64,000 nt of DNA. Origin: Tretioscincus oriximinensis (lineage: Eukaryota > Chordata > Lepidosauria > Squamata > Gymnophthalmidae). The position numbers and the translations under genes were made by a program. The notes under the pieces are model-generated. The model worked only from the letters and a program-made list of their open reading frames with translations, was not told where the DNA came from and made no database searches. Below, in pieces: positions 1-11,386 of this stretch. The number at the start of each line of letters is the position of its first letter. Position 1 is the stretch's first letter. The stretch spans positions 1,475,681-1,539,680 of the forward strand of contig JAJVDF010000027.1 in assembly GCA_022410635.1 (NCBI GenBank), given 5' to 3'.

Positions 1-277
1 TGGATAGTTTCAAGACAGGACTAGACAGGTTTATGGACACTAAGGGTATAAATGGATACTAAGATAGTTGTCTGGATGTAGCCTCCGGGATGGAGCAACA
101 GGCAGGACTTTTGAAATACCATTTGCAGGGAGTCACGAACAGGAGCAGCATATTTTGCTTTCCTCTGTTTGGACTGCCCAGGTGCATCTGGTGGGCCTTT
201 GTGTGACACAGAATGCTGGACTCGATGGGCTGTGGCCTGATCCAGTATGGCTCTTCTTATGTTCTTATGTTCTTATG
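1..277 (+). mobile_element. CR1 LINE 3' end, TTCTTATG-tailed subfamily
   Basis: This is the 3' terminal part of a CR1-type non-LTR retrotransposon, cut by the window edge. It ends in a short run of the 8-mer TTCTTATG (about 256-277), the microsatellite-like tail expected of CR1. The same sequence recurs at 22.8, 41.2 and 62.3 kb on the plus strand and at 6.6, 52.7 and 59.4 kb on the minus strand. Only the last ORF2 codons and 3' UTR are present, so it is a 5'-truncated dead copy. Shared markers are GACTAGACAGGTTTATGG and CCAGGTGCATCTGGTGGGCC. Confidence 0.85.
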
Positions 278-740
278 TAGTTAGTCAAAATTGCTACTTA
301 GACCAGGATATTGGTAGACATGTTTTAACAAGTCTGCTGTGGATCAGAAGTCTGTAGAATAAAATAGAGAGGCAGAAAGGAGGACAAATTATCTAGTTCA
401 ATGGGGTAGGGGATATTTTGACATCTTACTAAATGAAAGGACCCAGGAGCTCACTATAAAAATCACACACTCTATGGAGCAAGTGCTGAGGGCAGGAGGG
501 GCACTATTCTCACCAGAATTGCTCCAGCTTAGCTTCGTCCTACTGGACCAGCCAGATTAATGTGAAGCACCCTAAAAATATAGGTTCAGGAATTTTCTTT
601 AAAATACAAAAATACTTTTGAACATTTTCCACCAAGTTACAGAATATTTTTCACTTGTTTTATTGTTCACTCTGCTGCCAAAGATGTGGCCCTTCCTTCT
701 ATATTAGCTAGATGGAGGTAGTTGCTCTGAGGTTAAGAAG

Positions 741-1013
741 AGCCAGCTTGGTGTAGTGGTTAGAGCCAGTTTGGTGTAGTGGTTAGAGTGCTGGGCTCGC
801 ATCTGGTAGTCTCCAGGTTCGAGTCCCCACTCCTCCATGAAAGCCAGCTGGGTGACCTTGGGCCACTCACGGTTCTTTGAACTCTCTCAGCCCCACCTAC
901 TTCACAGGGTGCCTGTTGTGGAGAGAGCAACAAAAGCTATGTGCACCACTCTGGTTGGCCGCCCTGAGACCTTCCGGTATAGGGCGGGATATAAGTACAA
1001 ATAAATAAATAAT
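741..1013 (+). mobile_element. tRNA-derived SINE with L2-like tail (family 1)
   Basis: The head has a Pol III A box (TAGTGGTTAGAG) and a perfect B box GGTTCGAGTCC at 816-826. A conserved body follows (CCTTGGGCCACTCAC, CTCTCTCAGCCCCACC). The tail CCGCCCTGAGACCTTCCGG then GGGCGGGATATAAG resembles the 3' end of L2 LINEs and ends in AAATA repeats. The first 23 bases of the head are duplicated in tandem (741-763 and 764-786). Other copies lie at 8.0, 14.3, 19.4, 25.5, 42.3 and 63.9 kb. Confidence 0.88.
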
Positions 1014-1704
1014 AAGAGGAGTGGAATGGTGGCATTTACTGCTTCCCAAGATACTGCTGTCACCAGTTGTGATAGAGTGCCATGTTATTGCCAGGGTTGT
1101 ATTGAAATCTGATTGTTGCTCTAATTTGCTTCTAAATCCAGAATAGGCAAATACCTTCACCTTTGTAGCAGGTAGCAGAATATATTGTATTGGTTCTGAA
1201 GGTTGAGCATTGTGGTTTAAAAGCTGAAGCATAATCTAAAGAGGTCAGCTTTGTTTGAATTCGAAATCTGTTTGTAATACACATATGGAATCTTCAGGTT
1301 TTCTCTAAAGAAGGGACATTTCAGAATTCTACCAAATGAATTTCAAAGACCCATGTAAATCAAATCTTTTTTTAAGATTGGAGGGTTTGAAGCAGTGAAC
1401 TAAATAATAAAGATTTTTGTAAGAACCATGTAAAAATAGAGATTTAAGGTCTCCAAAACAGCAAAAGGAAACACAAATAACATATATTTTCTTCTTGTTG
1501 TTTCCATTACAGTGCCTTTTTTTTGGCTGAAATATTACAAAAATAACAGCCTTCACCAATAGGTTAAAGACAGCTAGATGGCTCCATTCGCCAGCAATTC
1601 TGCCATGCTCTGCACTGAGAGACATCAAAGACAAAACTCGCTCTCATCCACTATTATGAGTGGATGTCTACCAGTCTAAAGTGTTGGAATGATAAATGAA
1701 CCTC

Positions 1705-1815
1705 CACACTTGACTATGGAGGAGAAGAAGGAAGAGAAGGAGGAGAAGAAAAAGAAGAGGAAGAGGAGGAGGAAAGGAAAAAGAAGAAGAGGAAAAAGAA
1801 GAAGAAGAAGAGTAT
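1705..1815. repeat. Purine-rich (GAA/GGA)n tract
   Basis: About 110 bases consist almost entirely of A and G on the plus strand, in GAAGAAGGA and AAGAGGAGG type units. It is simple sequence that can form triplex DNA. The 66-codon leucine- and phenylalanine-rich open frame on the minus strand is a by-product of this bias. Confidence 0.85.
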
Positions 1816-1819
1816 ATAG

Positions 1820-3460
1820 TGAAATTCCATGAAATAAAGCACATCTAATTTGCAAGAAAAGCAATCCTTTCTGCATTGAGCCTTATTCTGGCATATATTC
1901 TGGAGCAGGGCCTAATATTCCAGTAAAATCAGAAATTTGGTCTGATTTTTATGGAGAGAAGTACTGCCTCCTTGGACATTTACAATCGGCTGTTCAATGC
2001 AATATTCGGTGTGTGCTTTTTGGTCTGTCTGTTGTTCCTTGACAAAATATTTTTATTCATATACATGTGAAACCAGAAACAAACTGAGCCCAGCAATTAG
2101 CACACATTCTATCATTTGCCTTTACTCATAGGCCTAGTTGTATGTGGATGCAGCCTTAATCAATATCTGCACAAACATGCATTATGTTAGCAAAGGATTG
2201 GCTACTGAGAGAGTTTCTTTCATTCGTTGATCCTGATGTATCTAAATTTTAATCTTCACCTTCAGAATGAAAGAAATTTTTATTTTAGTGGAAGACTGAA
2301 AATGGATTAAAACTCTGGTGTAGTAAGACCTTAGATGTAACTCAGTCTTCCTTCCTCAGACATTGTTTCACCATTTCTGCCTTCTGGCTCATCACCTTAA
2401 ATGTTTCCTCCATATGAAACATCAGAATGAAGCCATGAAATTGTGAAGAGGTCATACACAACTGTAGGTTCAAGTCATTTACAATTATAAATGTCTCTGC
2501 AGGGACATCCAGGAAGGCTCTGCGCAAAATTGATTATACATCCTCTGAAGACCCATACATGGTGAGTATTCCATGGTGAGTAGAATATAACATTTGTCCA
2601 CAGAATGGTTGTCCCATAATTGGCTGTTCTGAACAAGGGGAATAACCATTTCTGTACCCTAGGAGTTTCAGGCCAGGGATGTTTCCTGCAAAAGATTGTC
2701 AGATTCTGAAACAAACCAATCCCAGGCTAATCCTCCAGTTGTCTACACTCTTGGTCACTAAGGAGACTACTTAAAAATGGTGTTTTATTGGGGCATGGTC
2801 ACCTGGAGTATAACTGTAATATGCTTAAGCACTTTGCTAATAAAAACGAGTGGAGTCTCACTTCTTACTTTGACAAGTATAGATAATGCTCATCTTTATA
2901 CTGTAGGTGTACTCATATTCATATGCATATATACTCTGGGAGACAAGCACAGCTATTGGTTCATTTGATATAGACTACATATGATGCATACAGCTTGACT
3001 GTACAGATATTGCCTACCAGTCCATTTTAAAGATTTTGCAATGTCCTACATATTTGGTTTTTTTTCCCTTGAGGCCAAACCATATACAAAACTGTCTGAT
3101 TTCTACAAGGATTTTTCCTTGGGGAGGAATGGGCCCCTCATTTTTCCTTGCTAGGCTATAATGTTGGCCCATACAGACTAACTGAGAGTTGGTAGTGAAA
3201 ATTGGAGCCTGAAAAGTTTTTTGCAATACACTTCCATAATTCTCAGTGAGAATAAAATGCGTTACTGATCTGGAAAAAAAAAGTTGTAACCTGAAATGAA
3301 CCTCAGCTGGAACTTCATAAGAGTGGGTGAGAGGAAGTCAGAATTTATTTTGACTGAGGGAAAAGTGCTTTTCACTTGGGACTGAGTAAGACATATTCTT
3401 TTAATCCATCTTCATTATTGAAGAACTTGATTTAACTAGTAAAACTCCATTTCCCCCTAA
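1820..3460. other. No gene seen; AT-rich DNA with small repeat fragments
   Basis: No coding sequence is recognised. At 1878-1930 there is one arm of the GAGCCTTATTCTGG palindrome family (compare 26162-26268). At about 2146-2160 there is a GTGGATGCAGCC end motif like the termini at 16677 and 17422. At 2230-2330 there is a decayed member of the CTTCAG hairpin family. The rest looks unique. Confidence 0.5.
2230..2330. mobile_element. Degraded palindromic MITE of the CTTCAG hairpin family
   Basis: Inverted motifs TTTTAATCTTCACCTTCAG and GACTGAAAATGGATTAAAA face each other about 45 bp apart, as in the clearer copies at 4583-4729, 22286-22390 and 55284-55433. The ends are too decayed to place a target duplication. 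Confidence 0.4.
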
Positions 3461-3662
3461 GCTGACCAGATGACCCCTTTTGGGGGGGGGAGTTGAAAAC
3501 CCATTTTTGGGGGTGCCTCTCAGTTTTTTCTGAGGAAAAAAATTAAAAAAACAAAAAAATCAAAACCAAATATCTTTTTGAAAAAAATTTCCTCAGAAAA
3601 AAATGGGAGGCACCTGAAATCCAGGTTTTCAACGCCCTCCCAAAGGGGTCGTCTCTTCAGCC
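3461..3662. mobile_element. Palindromic MITE, GCTGACCAGATGACCCC family, copy A
   Basis: The left end GCTGACCAGATGACCCCTTT is matched in reverse at the right by AAAGGGGTCGTCTCTTCAGC. Inner arms GAAAACCCATTTTTG and CCAGGTTTTCAACG also pair. TA lies next to both ends (CCCCTA on the left, CAGCCTA on the right), so a TA target duplication as in Tc1/mariner elements is plausible. There is no coding capacity. Other copies are at 13598-13726, 43714-43899 and 58229-58778. Confidence 0.7.
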
Positions 3663-4582
3663 TAGTTGTCCAGTTTGTCAGGACTGAAATTGGATTAAAA
3701 TTATGTGTCTAACTCTGGCTGTGGTCTGATAACCTGGTTTGACACCTCAGAGTGTAAGGGTGGGATAAAAATGTAAGTATATTAATATCCATAATACCTT
3801 GCAGCTTCTTATTAAACATCCATTCCAGTAAAATCAATAGGATGTATATTGACAGGATTTCTTTCCATATAAAAAACAGAATAAGAGCTTGCAATTTTAA
3901 CGGGTGTGAAAAAGCTATTTGGCCCCAGGTGCTTCAGGTGTTTTAAGTTGCACCTGTTGAAAATTTCTCTCTTCCATATTAATTAAAGGTGCCAAGGTAT
4001 ATCCCATTTTTTTATGTGGTAACGCTACCCCCAAAGAGGCCCATGAGCTTTTCTTCTTAAAAGCTTTGCTAAGTCACCTCTGTCCTAGGTTGGGTCTCTT
4101 TATCTGCCAGCCTTTCCTTGCCTTTTACAGATGGAGACTCCTATAACCAGCTTTTAAGACTTTTTTCCAGACAATCAGTATGTTTTTATTAGGATTACCT
4201 AGACTCTTCCCAGCACTGATGTTTTTTCTAGCAGCACATTTTCAGTTAAATAAGTACAGAATTTGGACTGTAGTCATTTTGATTTATAGCAGCAGGACGA
4301 ATGTGAGAGAGTACAGACGTCAGCGGTACTGTTGCTGACCTGGCACTGGAGACTTCCTAATAATGTGCATGCAACGTCTTTCACCACACAGCCCTCGCCT
4401 TTCCTAAGTTAGTGCAGAAAGGAACACACATTTATTGAGAGGCAAAGAACAAGTGGATTTTGTGTAGGCTCTGAGCTTTCTATGACTATTTTTATTTTAG
4501 TTTCTGCATTATAGTATGAAACTTGTTGTTGAGCGGACAGTTGAAATGCTTGAAGAATGTTTATCTACAAGACTCAAGGGCT
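3663..4582. other. No gene seen
   Basis: AT-rich, apparently single-copy sequence. No long frame, RNA gene or recognisable mobile element was found. CCAGGTGCTTCAGGTG near 3926 is only a short imperfect repeat. Confidence 0.45.
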
Positions 4583-4729
4583 TGGTCACACATTTATTTT
4601 AAACCTGCTTCAGTCCTGAAGAAGGAGCTTCCCCTTTTTGTGTTTGTTTTTCCTGGACTAAAAGAGGAGGAAAAACAACACTGGTTGAACTCATTCTTCA
4701 GTTGAAGAAGGTTTAAAACCTGTGTAGTT
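4583..4729. mobile_element. Palindromic MITE, CTTCAG hairpin family
   Basis: The left arm TGGTCACACATTTATTTTAA, followed by CTTCAGTCCTGAAGAAG, is mirrored at the right by TCATTCTTCAGTTGAAGAAG and then TTTAAAACCTGTGTAG. The whole unit can fold into a long hairpin. The layout matches the 150-bp copy at 55284-55433. There is no coding content. Confidence 0.55.
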
Positions 4730-4827
4730 AGGGCCATGAATTCAAGATTCAAGATTGCAAGTATTCCTACTGGGAGCTGCTAAATTACTCCACAATATCA
4801 AAGATCACAACTTTGGTTTATGTTTTA

Positions 4828-4905
4828 AAGAAGAAGAAGAAGAATCTGGTTTTTATACCCTGCTCTTTTTCAGAGTTTTATTGGAGCGAGGATGCCAAGA
4901 TACAG
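4828..4905 (-). mobile_element. Fragment of a Sauria-type SINE tail
   Basis: GAAGAAGAAGAAGAATC followed by GGTTTTTATACCCTGCTC is the reverse complement of the Sauria-type SINE tail (compare 18540-18612). Only the 3' tail survives, so it is 5'-truncated. Confidence 0.5.
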
Positions 4906-6583
4906 GGAGGCTATATATTTTCTAAAGAAGAGTGCCTTATATAGCCAGTCTTGCAGTTTATATAGCCATTTATAGCTTTGTATCTTTTTTCTTTGATTGG
5001 AATTTTAATCATTCCTGCCAAATTCAGCACACTGTTGTTTCATTTCATTAATATAAATAGAAATTATTTTGAATAAGTAAGTCACTCAGACCACTTCTGC
5101 ACACTTTTGTATGTCTTGATGAGTGATGTGGAGGGTATTCATAATCTAGACCACTCAGTCAAGATCAAGAGTGGAATGGGACAGGTGATACACATCAGGA
5201 GCTGCCCACATTGCCAAGGCCTCATCCTACCCAGATTTTGAGTCTGAAGACCCTCTCTACATGGCAAATGAAACTCACAATCTGAAAACGATTTCAAGAT
5301 ATCACTTGACTATACCATGCATGTCAGCTGATTTTGCAATCCTGTTGGCTTTGTATGGTATCCTGCATTCCTATGCTGGCGCACTACACATTCAGGCTGT
5401 TGCATAGCAGTACAGGCATTTCACCGTGATACCTGAAAGTATCTGCTCCAAGGTATCTTGGAACAGTGGAGGTATATGTTGGGTGGATGCTTGAAGATCC
5501 ATCACCATGTGGGGCAGATTCTAAGTCATTAAAGTGCAATCACAATACGAAACCCACGTGTGGAGACAGCCTGAGGAGAGATGGTCCCCCAGTCTCTGAA
5601 GTTGTAGATCAGTGGTGATCTGGGAAATTTTCCACAAATGTGCCACTTTTCGGGACATTTTTGGAATACAACAAAATGGTGTCAGATTCTGTACATACCA
5701 TGACAGATGTCTTCTGTGGTCTGGTTTGATTGGCAGAACACTTTAAAGTATTCTTCTGTTGTAGCATCAGCGAGTGCTTCAACACAAAGCCTGTGCAATC
5801 AGCGTGTTTCCAAACTCCTGGGAGAAGACAGATGGCCATTGTTTCTACAACTTATAAACATGTGTTTTATATTTGCTCTTTATTTTAATCATCTTCACGT
5901 GGAACTATGGTTTCTTTGATTCCATTGTTTATTTCTAATGTGCAGTCTGCAATCCCTTGAGACAAACATTGGATTCTTTTATATAAAAATGATTGTGTAA
6001 TTGGGAAAACGATGGATCCAACATGAAGTAATAATCCACTCTTTCTGTATCACCTATTAACACTGAAAAGTGAAATCATGGTGTTATTCAGCCTGATGTG
6101 AGCCTATTACCTGATTGTTGTGGCTTGTTCTGATTTCGTTTGTTTTTATATTCTGACATTTCTTAAAGGCTCTTTTGGAAGGATTGGTAGGAATAACATA
6201 ACAGTGTGCAAAATGTCGGTGTACATATTCTATATGCCCATGCTTTTCTTACTTGGTAGCTGAGACTACCGTCAGTGAAATAACTCATGTGTGCAACTCA
6301 CAAGCAAAATAAGCACTTAATGCACCTAGCTGATGGTGAGGATTATTGATGATGTCATTATATGGCATAATATCATTTCCGATCAGAAGGGACTGTCCCT
6401 CTAAGCAATTAAAAACATATTTAGTAGTCTGGTGCATATTCAGAGAAATGCTTGGTTAGCTTGAAATCATGTTGGACCAAACACAGGGTTCCCACATAAA
6501 TTCCAGGTACAGCTTCTAATGTCTGTTGCACCTGGGAGGAAATCACTTTTTCACATCCGAAGCCCTATCCTGGATTTTACGTG
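4906..6583. other. No gene seen
   Basis: Sequence of ordinary composition with no recognisable gene or LINE/SINE body. The open frames here (up to 76 codons) show no known motif and no codon bias. A short stretch around 4980-5060 recurs at 6970-7050 (ATAGCCATTTRTAKCTTTR, TTTCATTAAYATA), so a low-copy repeat is present. Confidence 0.45.
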
Positions 6584-6892
6584 GGAACCATAAGAAGAGC
6601 CATACTGGATCAGGCTACAGCTCATCAAGTCCAGCATTCTGTGTCACACAGAGGCCCACCAGATGCACCTGGGCAGTCTGAACAGAGGAAAGCAAAATAT
6701 GCACCTGTTCATGACTCCCTCCAAATGGTATTTCAGGAGTCCTGTTGCTCCATCCCGGAGGCAACATCCAGACATCCATCCTAGTACCCATTTATACCCT
6801 TGTTGTCCATAAACCTATCTAGTCCTGTCTTGAAACTATCCAAGCTGTTAGCTACCACTACCTCTTCAGGAAGCGAATTCTGTACTTGGTCC
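6584..6892 (-). mobile_element. CR1 LINE 3' end, TTCTTATG subfamily
   Basis: Reverse-strand copy of the CR1 3' end seen at 1-277. It opens with the complement of the tail (CATAAGAAGAGCCATACTGG) and runs back through GCACCTGGGCAGTCTGAACA to the ORF2 end (CCTCTTCAGGAAGCGAATTC). 5'-truncated and non-coding. Confidence 0.83.
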
Positions 6893-8041
6893 AACATAAT
6901 TTAACTTGAATAAAATTATCTGTGGAGTATGTTTTAATAGAATACATTAGAGGGATCCCAGTCTTGCATCTTATTATAGCCATTTGTATCTTTACATTTT
7001 TTGTCTTTTATTTGAATGTTAATAATTCCTGCCAAATTCTACAAATCATTGTTTCGTTTCATTAACATACTTAGAAAGTCTTTTGAATGGATTCTATAAA
7101 CTGATAAAAATCTGGAATCTTGTCCATTGAGGCTTGCACAATCTAGTGGTTGACATTTTATGTTTTGGGGATGTTTATTTTTTCCATTCCAATTTCTTAC
7201 AAAATTTAAAATAAATTTTAAATTCTAGGGGGGTTGGGGAAGGAATTCCCCACATATTGCAATGTTTCTTTGAATGGGGTTTTTAATCACATGGTCCTTT
7301 ATCAGAACTTTCCAAAACTAAGTTCCATAGCAGAGAGGAATTTAACTGCTTTCACTGAAGTAGCCTCCAAAAAATTCTCAAAGCAATCCTCTCCCCTTTT
7401 CCTTAAAGAAGAAGAACACTATACCTACCAGCAAATTTGTGACATTCTACTGTAGGTTAAACCACCTAAGGTCCAGCCATTGGGGGCTTTCTTTATTTGC
7501 GGTTAGTTGTAAAATGCTGCTCTTTAGTCAAGAAAAATGAACTTCAACTGGGTTTGTACTCCTGTGGAGTGAGGCCTGTTGGACAAAAATCTCATATTCA
7601 GTCCACTGTCTTTGTAGGCAGGCATTAGTGACTACTGATGTGCCTTTATAATCTGTATAGTTTATAGGAAAAAAGTGGTCCGAAATTAGTTTGGCTTTCC
7701 ATGTTCTTTTTTGTCACACTGCAGTTCACAGGAAGAGATCTTTCTGATTTCACCCAGAAGTTCCTCAGTGGTTCTGCTTTTATCAATATGGTTGTTAGAG
7801 AATAGTTTCAATGATTGTGTTTCACTATTGGGAGTATCAACACAAAAATATCCCTAAACAAGGAGACTACTAAACAAAGCAAAACAAACTGGGTCTCCCA
7901 GACAATAGACAACCTCTGTGTGGAGATTTCGTTCAAAACGGACATTCTTTTACTGTTCTATAAATGACTGTTTTATTCGTATAAGAACAATTTTATTGTG
8001 TTGTATATTGATTGCATTATATCAATGCAATCAAACTGGAC
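6893..8041. other. No gene seen
   Basis: AT-rich sequence. The 73-codon plus-strand frame at 7234-7455 is the only notable open frame and matches nothing I recognise. No SINE or LINE body is visible until 8042. Confidence 0.45.
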
Positions 8042-8290
8042 AGCCAGTTCGGTATAGCGGTTAGAGTGTTAGACTGTTATCTGGTAGTCTCCTGGTTTGA
8101 TTCCCCACTCCTCCGTGAAAGCCAGAGGATGATCTTGGGCCAGTCACAGTTCTTTATAACTCTCTCAGCCCCTCCTACTTCACAGGGTATCTGTTGTGGA
8201 GAAAGCAATAAAAGCTATGTGCTGCACCCTTTGGTTGGCTGCCCTGAGATCTTCTGGTATAGAGCGGGATATAAGTACAAATAAATAAAT
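8042..8290 (+). mobile_element. tRNA-derived SINE with L2-like tail (family 1)
   Basis: Head AGCCAGTTCGGTATAGCGGT with A box, a decayed B box (GGTTTGATTCC), the body CTCTCTCAGCCCCTCC and the tail CTGCCCTGAGATCTTCTGG, then GGGATATAAGTACAAATAAA. Full length but diverged from the copy at 741. Confidence 0.87.
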
Positions 8291-8639
8291 ATGTTTATAT
8301 ATTTGATATAGTGTATTATATTTTCTTTACATTTATATTTGGGTTCTATAATATTCTGTTGTCTGGAGACCCAGTTTGTTTTGGTACACTATTGGGAGTA
8401 TCCCTGAGGAGTCTTGAAGTCCACACTGAGAAAAAAGGGAGTTAAAATGGAGTCAATCTGTCCTGGACTCACTGTTTTTTTGTTTAAACCAAAGTGAAAA
8501 CTGTTTGACCTTGGATTGGCCTAATTGGAACATGGCATTTCTAGGGACTCTTCCCAAAGAATCGGAGTAAAAGGATAGAAAAGCTATTTCAACTCTCGCT
8601 ACAGTTTCCAATCAGCTCTGCAGAAATTTTGAGAGTGGT

Positions 8640-9060
8640 CAGCCAGCTTTGAGGAACTTAAAGACACAACAAGGCACTCAGCAGTTGTGCTGGAGCCCAT
8701 CTAGTCCACACAGTGACCCACCAATTGCACCTGGGCAGTCTGAATCAGAAGAAGGCAAAATCTTCACCTGTTCTCAGCTCTCTACAAATGGTAGTTCAGG
8801 AATATGCCTGCTGCTCCAACAGGCAGCATCAAGATATCCATCCTAGTAGCTACCCTTGGCTTCCATGAACTTGTCTAATCCTTTTTTTAAAAAATTCATA
8901 ACACAAAACAAAACACACCCACATGACACAGAAAATGACATTGTCTAATCCTGTCTGCTAGCTTTAACCACTTCTTTTGGAAGAAAATTCCAGAAAAAAA
9001 TACTTTTCCTTGTCTGTCCTAATTCCTGATTTCATAAAGGTACCTTATGATCAGCTGGAA
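8640..9060 (-). mobile_element. Older CR1 LINE 3' end
   Basis: Reverse-strand CR1 3' region (GAGCCCATCTAGTCCACACA, CACCTGGGCAGTCTGAATC, AAATGGTAGTTCAGGAATAT). It extends into the ORF2 end (CTTTTCCTTGTCTGTCCT). It is more diverged than the copy at 6.6 kb, so older. A 58-bp insertion interrupts it at 8883-8940. Confidence 0.75.
8883..8940 (-). mobile_element. 58-bp retroposed insertion with 12-bp target duplication
   Basis: The host CR1 motif TTGTCTAATCCT occurs twice, at 8871-8882 and 8941-8952, flanking 58 bases absent from other CR1 copies. The insertion begins with a T run on the plus strand, so read on the minus strand it ends in poly(A). A duplication of this length plus a poly(A) end is the signature of LINE-driven retroposition. 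The source RNA is not recognised. Confidence 0.65.
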
Positions 9061-9864
9061 CACCCCTGCCCAATAGGCAGCAAAAGGGGTGTGTCTTAAG
9101 GTAAACGGACTGATTTTTAATTCCTTTCATTTCACTCCTGTTCTTCTCCATTTAAAATCTCCCTGCCCAGTCAGTCAGTCATGGGCTGTGTTCCTACTTG
9201 GAGAAAAAGCGGGTGCAAAAGCTGTTCGGCACTGTGCTAGTTATATCCATTTCACGTTTACATTAAATGGGGAACTATTCGGGCACATGCCATTTGCAAA
9301 GNCACGTGGCCTCTGTTTTGCTGCCTCTTTTATTTATTTATTTACTGTTTTTATTTAAAACATTCCATGGAGGTGTCACAACAACGGATCAAACCTATTT
9401 AAAGGCAGACTTTAAAATATAACTCTCACTGCCTCTCTGGCCCACAACTTCATCATGAAAGTTCCTTTGAACCCAGCCTCCATTTGGGAAAGGGAAGGGG
9501 GAGCACGAACAGGAAGGTTTATTAGACTGTAAACCATTGGTGGCAGGAGATTAGCCAGGCTTAAGGCAAGGAGATGATGGAAGGGCAGGAAGTGAGGTAA
9601 CACAACATTGATCTGATCACACACTTGGACCCATGCAGATGCTTTGATTTCAGTCAGCTTTGCTTGCCTTAAGCCACATCTCTTTTGCTGCCTTCTGGCA
9701 GGGTTGTTCCAGCTTTCCTCACAGGTGGCTAAGCACTCCCCCAAATACCCTGAATTGACTGCACTGTTCTAAAATGAAACAGATTCAGTCCCTTAAACTG
9801 AATTCAATGGCAGTGGATAACCAGACTCGGAGAAAATTTAATTCACTCTCCTGTCCTCCTATAC
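9061..9864. other. No gene seen
   Basis: Ordinary sequence with one undetermined base at 9302 and a short TTTATTTATTTATTTA run near 9330. The minus-strand 110-codon frame at 9412-9744 shows no recognisable domain and no splice context I can support. Confidence 0.45.
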
Positions 9865-10213
9865 CAGTGGTTCTCAACCTTTCTAATGTCGTGACCCCAC
9901 AATACAGTTCCTCATGTTGTGGTGACCCCAATTTTGGTGGCTTCTACTCATCAGCCTGTGGAGCACAAGGATCAGCCCGCTGCCCAGAGCCACCAAAACC
10001 ATCAGCGCCGGCACCGAGGCCGCGGCCGCCATGTTGAGTGTGGGCATGCGGGCCGCGATCGTGTGTGACAGATCGCTGCGGCCAGCGCTGACAGCCAGGA
10101 CCGTCCTGCCCGGTTCAGCAGCTAAAGCCATTGGAAACATGGCTTTAGGTGACCCCTGTGTTTTGGTTGTTCGACCCCCGTTGGGGTCGCGACCCACAGG
10201 TTGAGAATCGCTG
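9865..10213. mobile_element. SPIN-like non-autonomous hAT transposon
   Basis: The left end CAGTGGTTCTCAACCTTTCT and subterminal ATACAGTTCCTCATGTTGTG closely resemble, from memory, the SPIN (Space Invader) hAT family. The right end CGACCCACAGGTTGAGAATC ending CGCTG is its inverted partner, and TCGACCCCCGTTGGGGTCG lies just inside it. Flanking 8-mers TCCTATAC (9857-9864) and TCCTAAAC (10214-10221) match at 7 of 8 positions, as expected for a hAT target duplication. The interior at about 9950-10130 is strikingly GC- and CpG-rich, whereas typical SPIN interiors are AT-rich. No transposase is present. Confidence 0.82.
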
Positions 10214-11386
10214 TCCTAAACTGATTATTTTCTGCTAGTGGGAATGCAGAAGATTTAGCAATAGGAACGTGCTGATAAATCCAGTTCTGTTTCTCCGTAA
10301 GATCTGAATCAAGAGAGGCAGTAAATATCCTAAAATTAAAATGGAATGCAGCGATAGGATGGCTGATCAACCAATATGCCAAAACTAAAGCACTGCAGGA
10401 GGAAGACATCATAGGTGGGTAATTCCAAGGTTTGGGAATAGAACAATTTTATCCAGTCTAAATATGAAGTCCAAGAGTCATCATTGTCATTTGAGCTCCA
10501 GATAACACCTGTGGTTTAGGCTATCAGGTATAGTTGTTTTATCAGCTGTAGTTCCTACCTGGAAGGAGATAGTGTAACTATCATTGTCTATGGACACACC
10601 CACACATGTGGCATATTTTAAGGGAGAGTGGACTCATGAATCTTGTTTGTTGCGCATTGGTGCCAGGTTTTTTTTTGCACATGGCAGCATCTGGGGATGC
10701 TGGTGTCACAACGACTGAAATCCCGTGTACCATTTCCCCCATTGTCTGTTGGAGCGTCATCTCACACAACTTTAAACTGACATCTAGGTCCAGCTGAGGA
10801 AGCCCTGTCTGCATGGCCGGATGGAGCACTGCTGTTGAGGCCTCCACTGCTGCATCACGATTTCCCTGTGCTCAGAAGTAGTGGGACAAAAGGCCTTTTC
10901 CACATAATTAGCATGAATGGGCCACAATCAAGTATAGCGGAGCTGCCTCTGGAGTGTTCACATCCAGCTTTGAGGCTGAGGTATGAGTGCATCCTATGTG
11001 CAGGTAATCTCTCATCTACATTACTCTACTAGTCTTTTTGTGTGGCAACCATGTACCTGCTCTAGAAACTACAACTACTGCAGAATGTGGAGACCAGGTG
11101 GTTGTGTGAGACACCTGTTTATTGAGTTGCCACAGTGATGTTTAAGCAGTTCCAATGATTGCAAGTGAGCTACGCAGCTGGAAATGGCTACTTAATAGGT
11201 CTCTTGTCTTGTTTAAGGTATGTTAACATCCAGATTGCATTGGTGGCAACAATCTGTTGTTCAGGGCTACAAGGCTGGGTGGATGAAGTTCTCTGAGCTG
11301 AGTTTTCCATTTGCTACTTGACTAGGTAACATTTTCTCTAGCACTGAAGATGTTGCTTAGTCAGATAATAGAGCATCTAGCAAAAA
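10214..11386. other. No gene seen
   Basis: Sequence of ordinary composition with open frames under 100 codons and no recognisable domain. No LINE or SINE body is visible. It ends at the 8-bp target duplication of the next hAT element. Confidence 0.45.

Noticed and set aside
741..1013. tRNA gene at the SINE head
   Set aside because: A and B boxes are present, but the cloverleaf arms do not pair well and the sequence continues into a repeated SINE body. It is a tRNA-derived SINE and not a tRNA gene.
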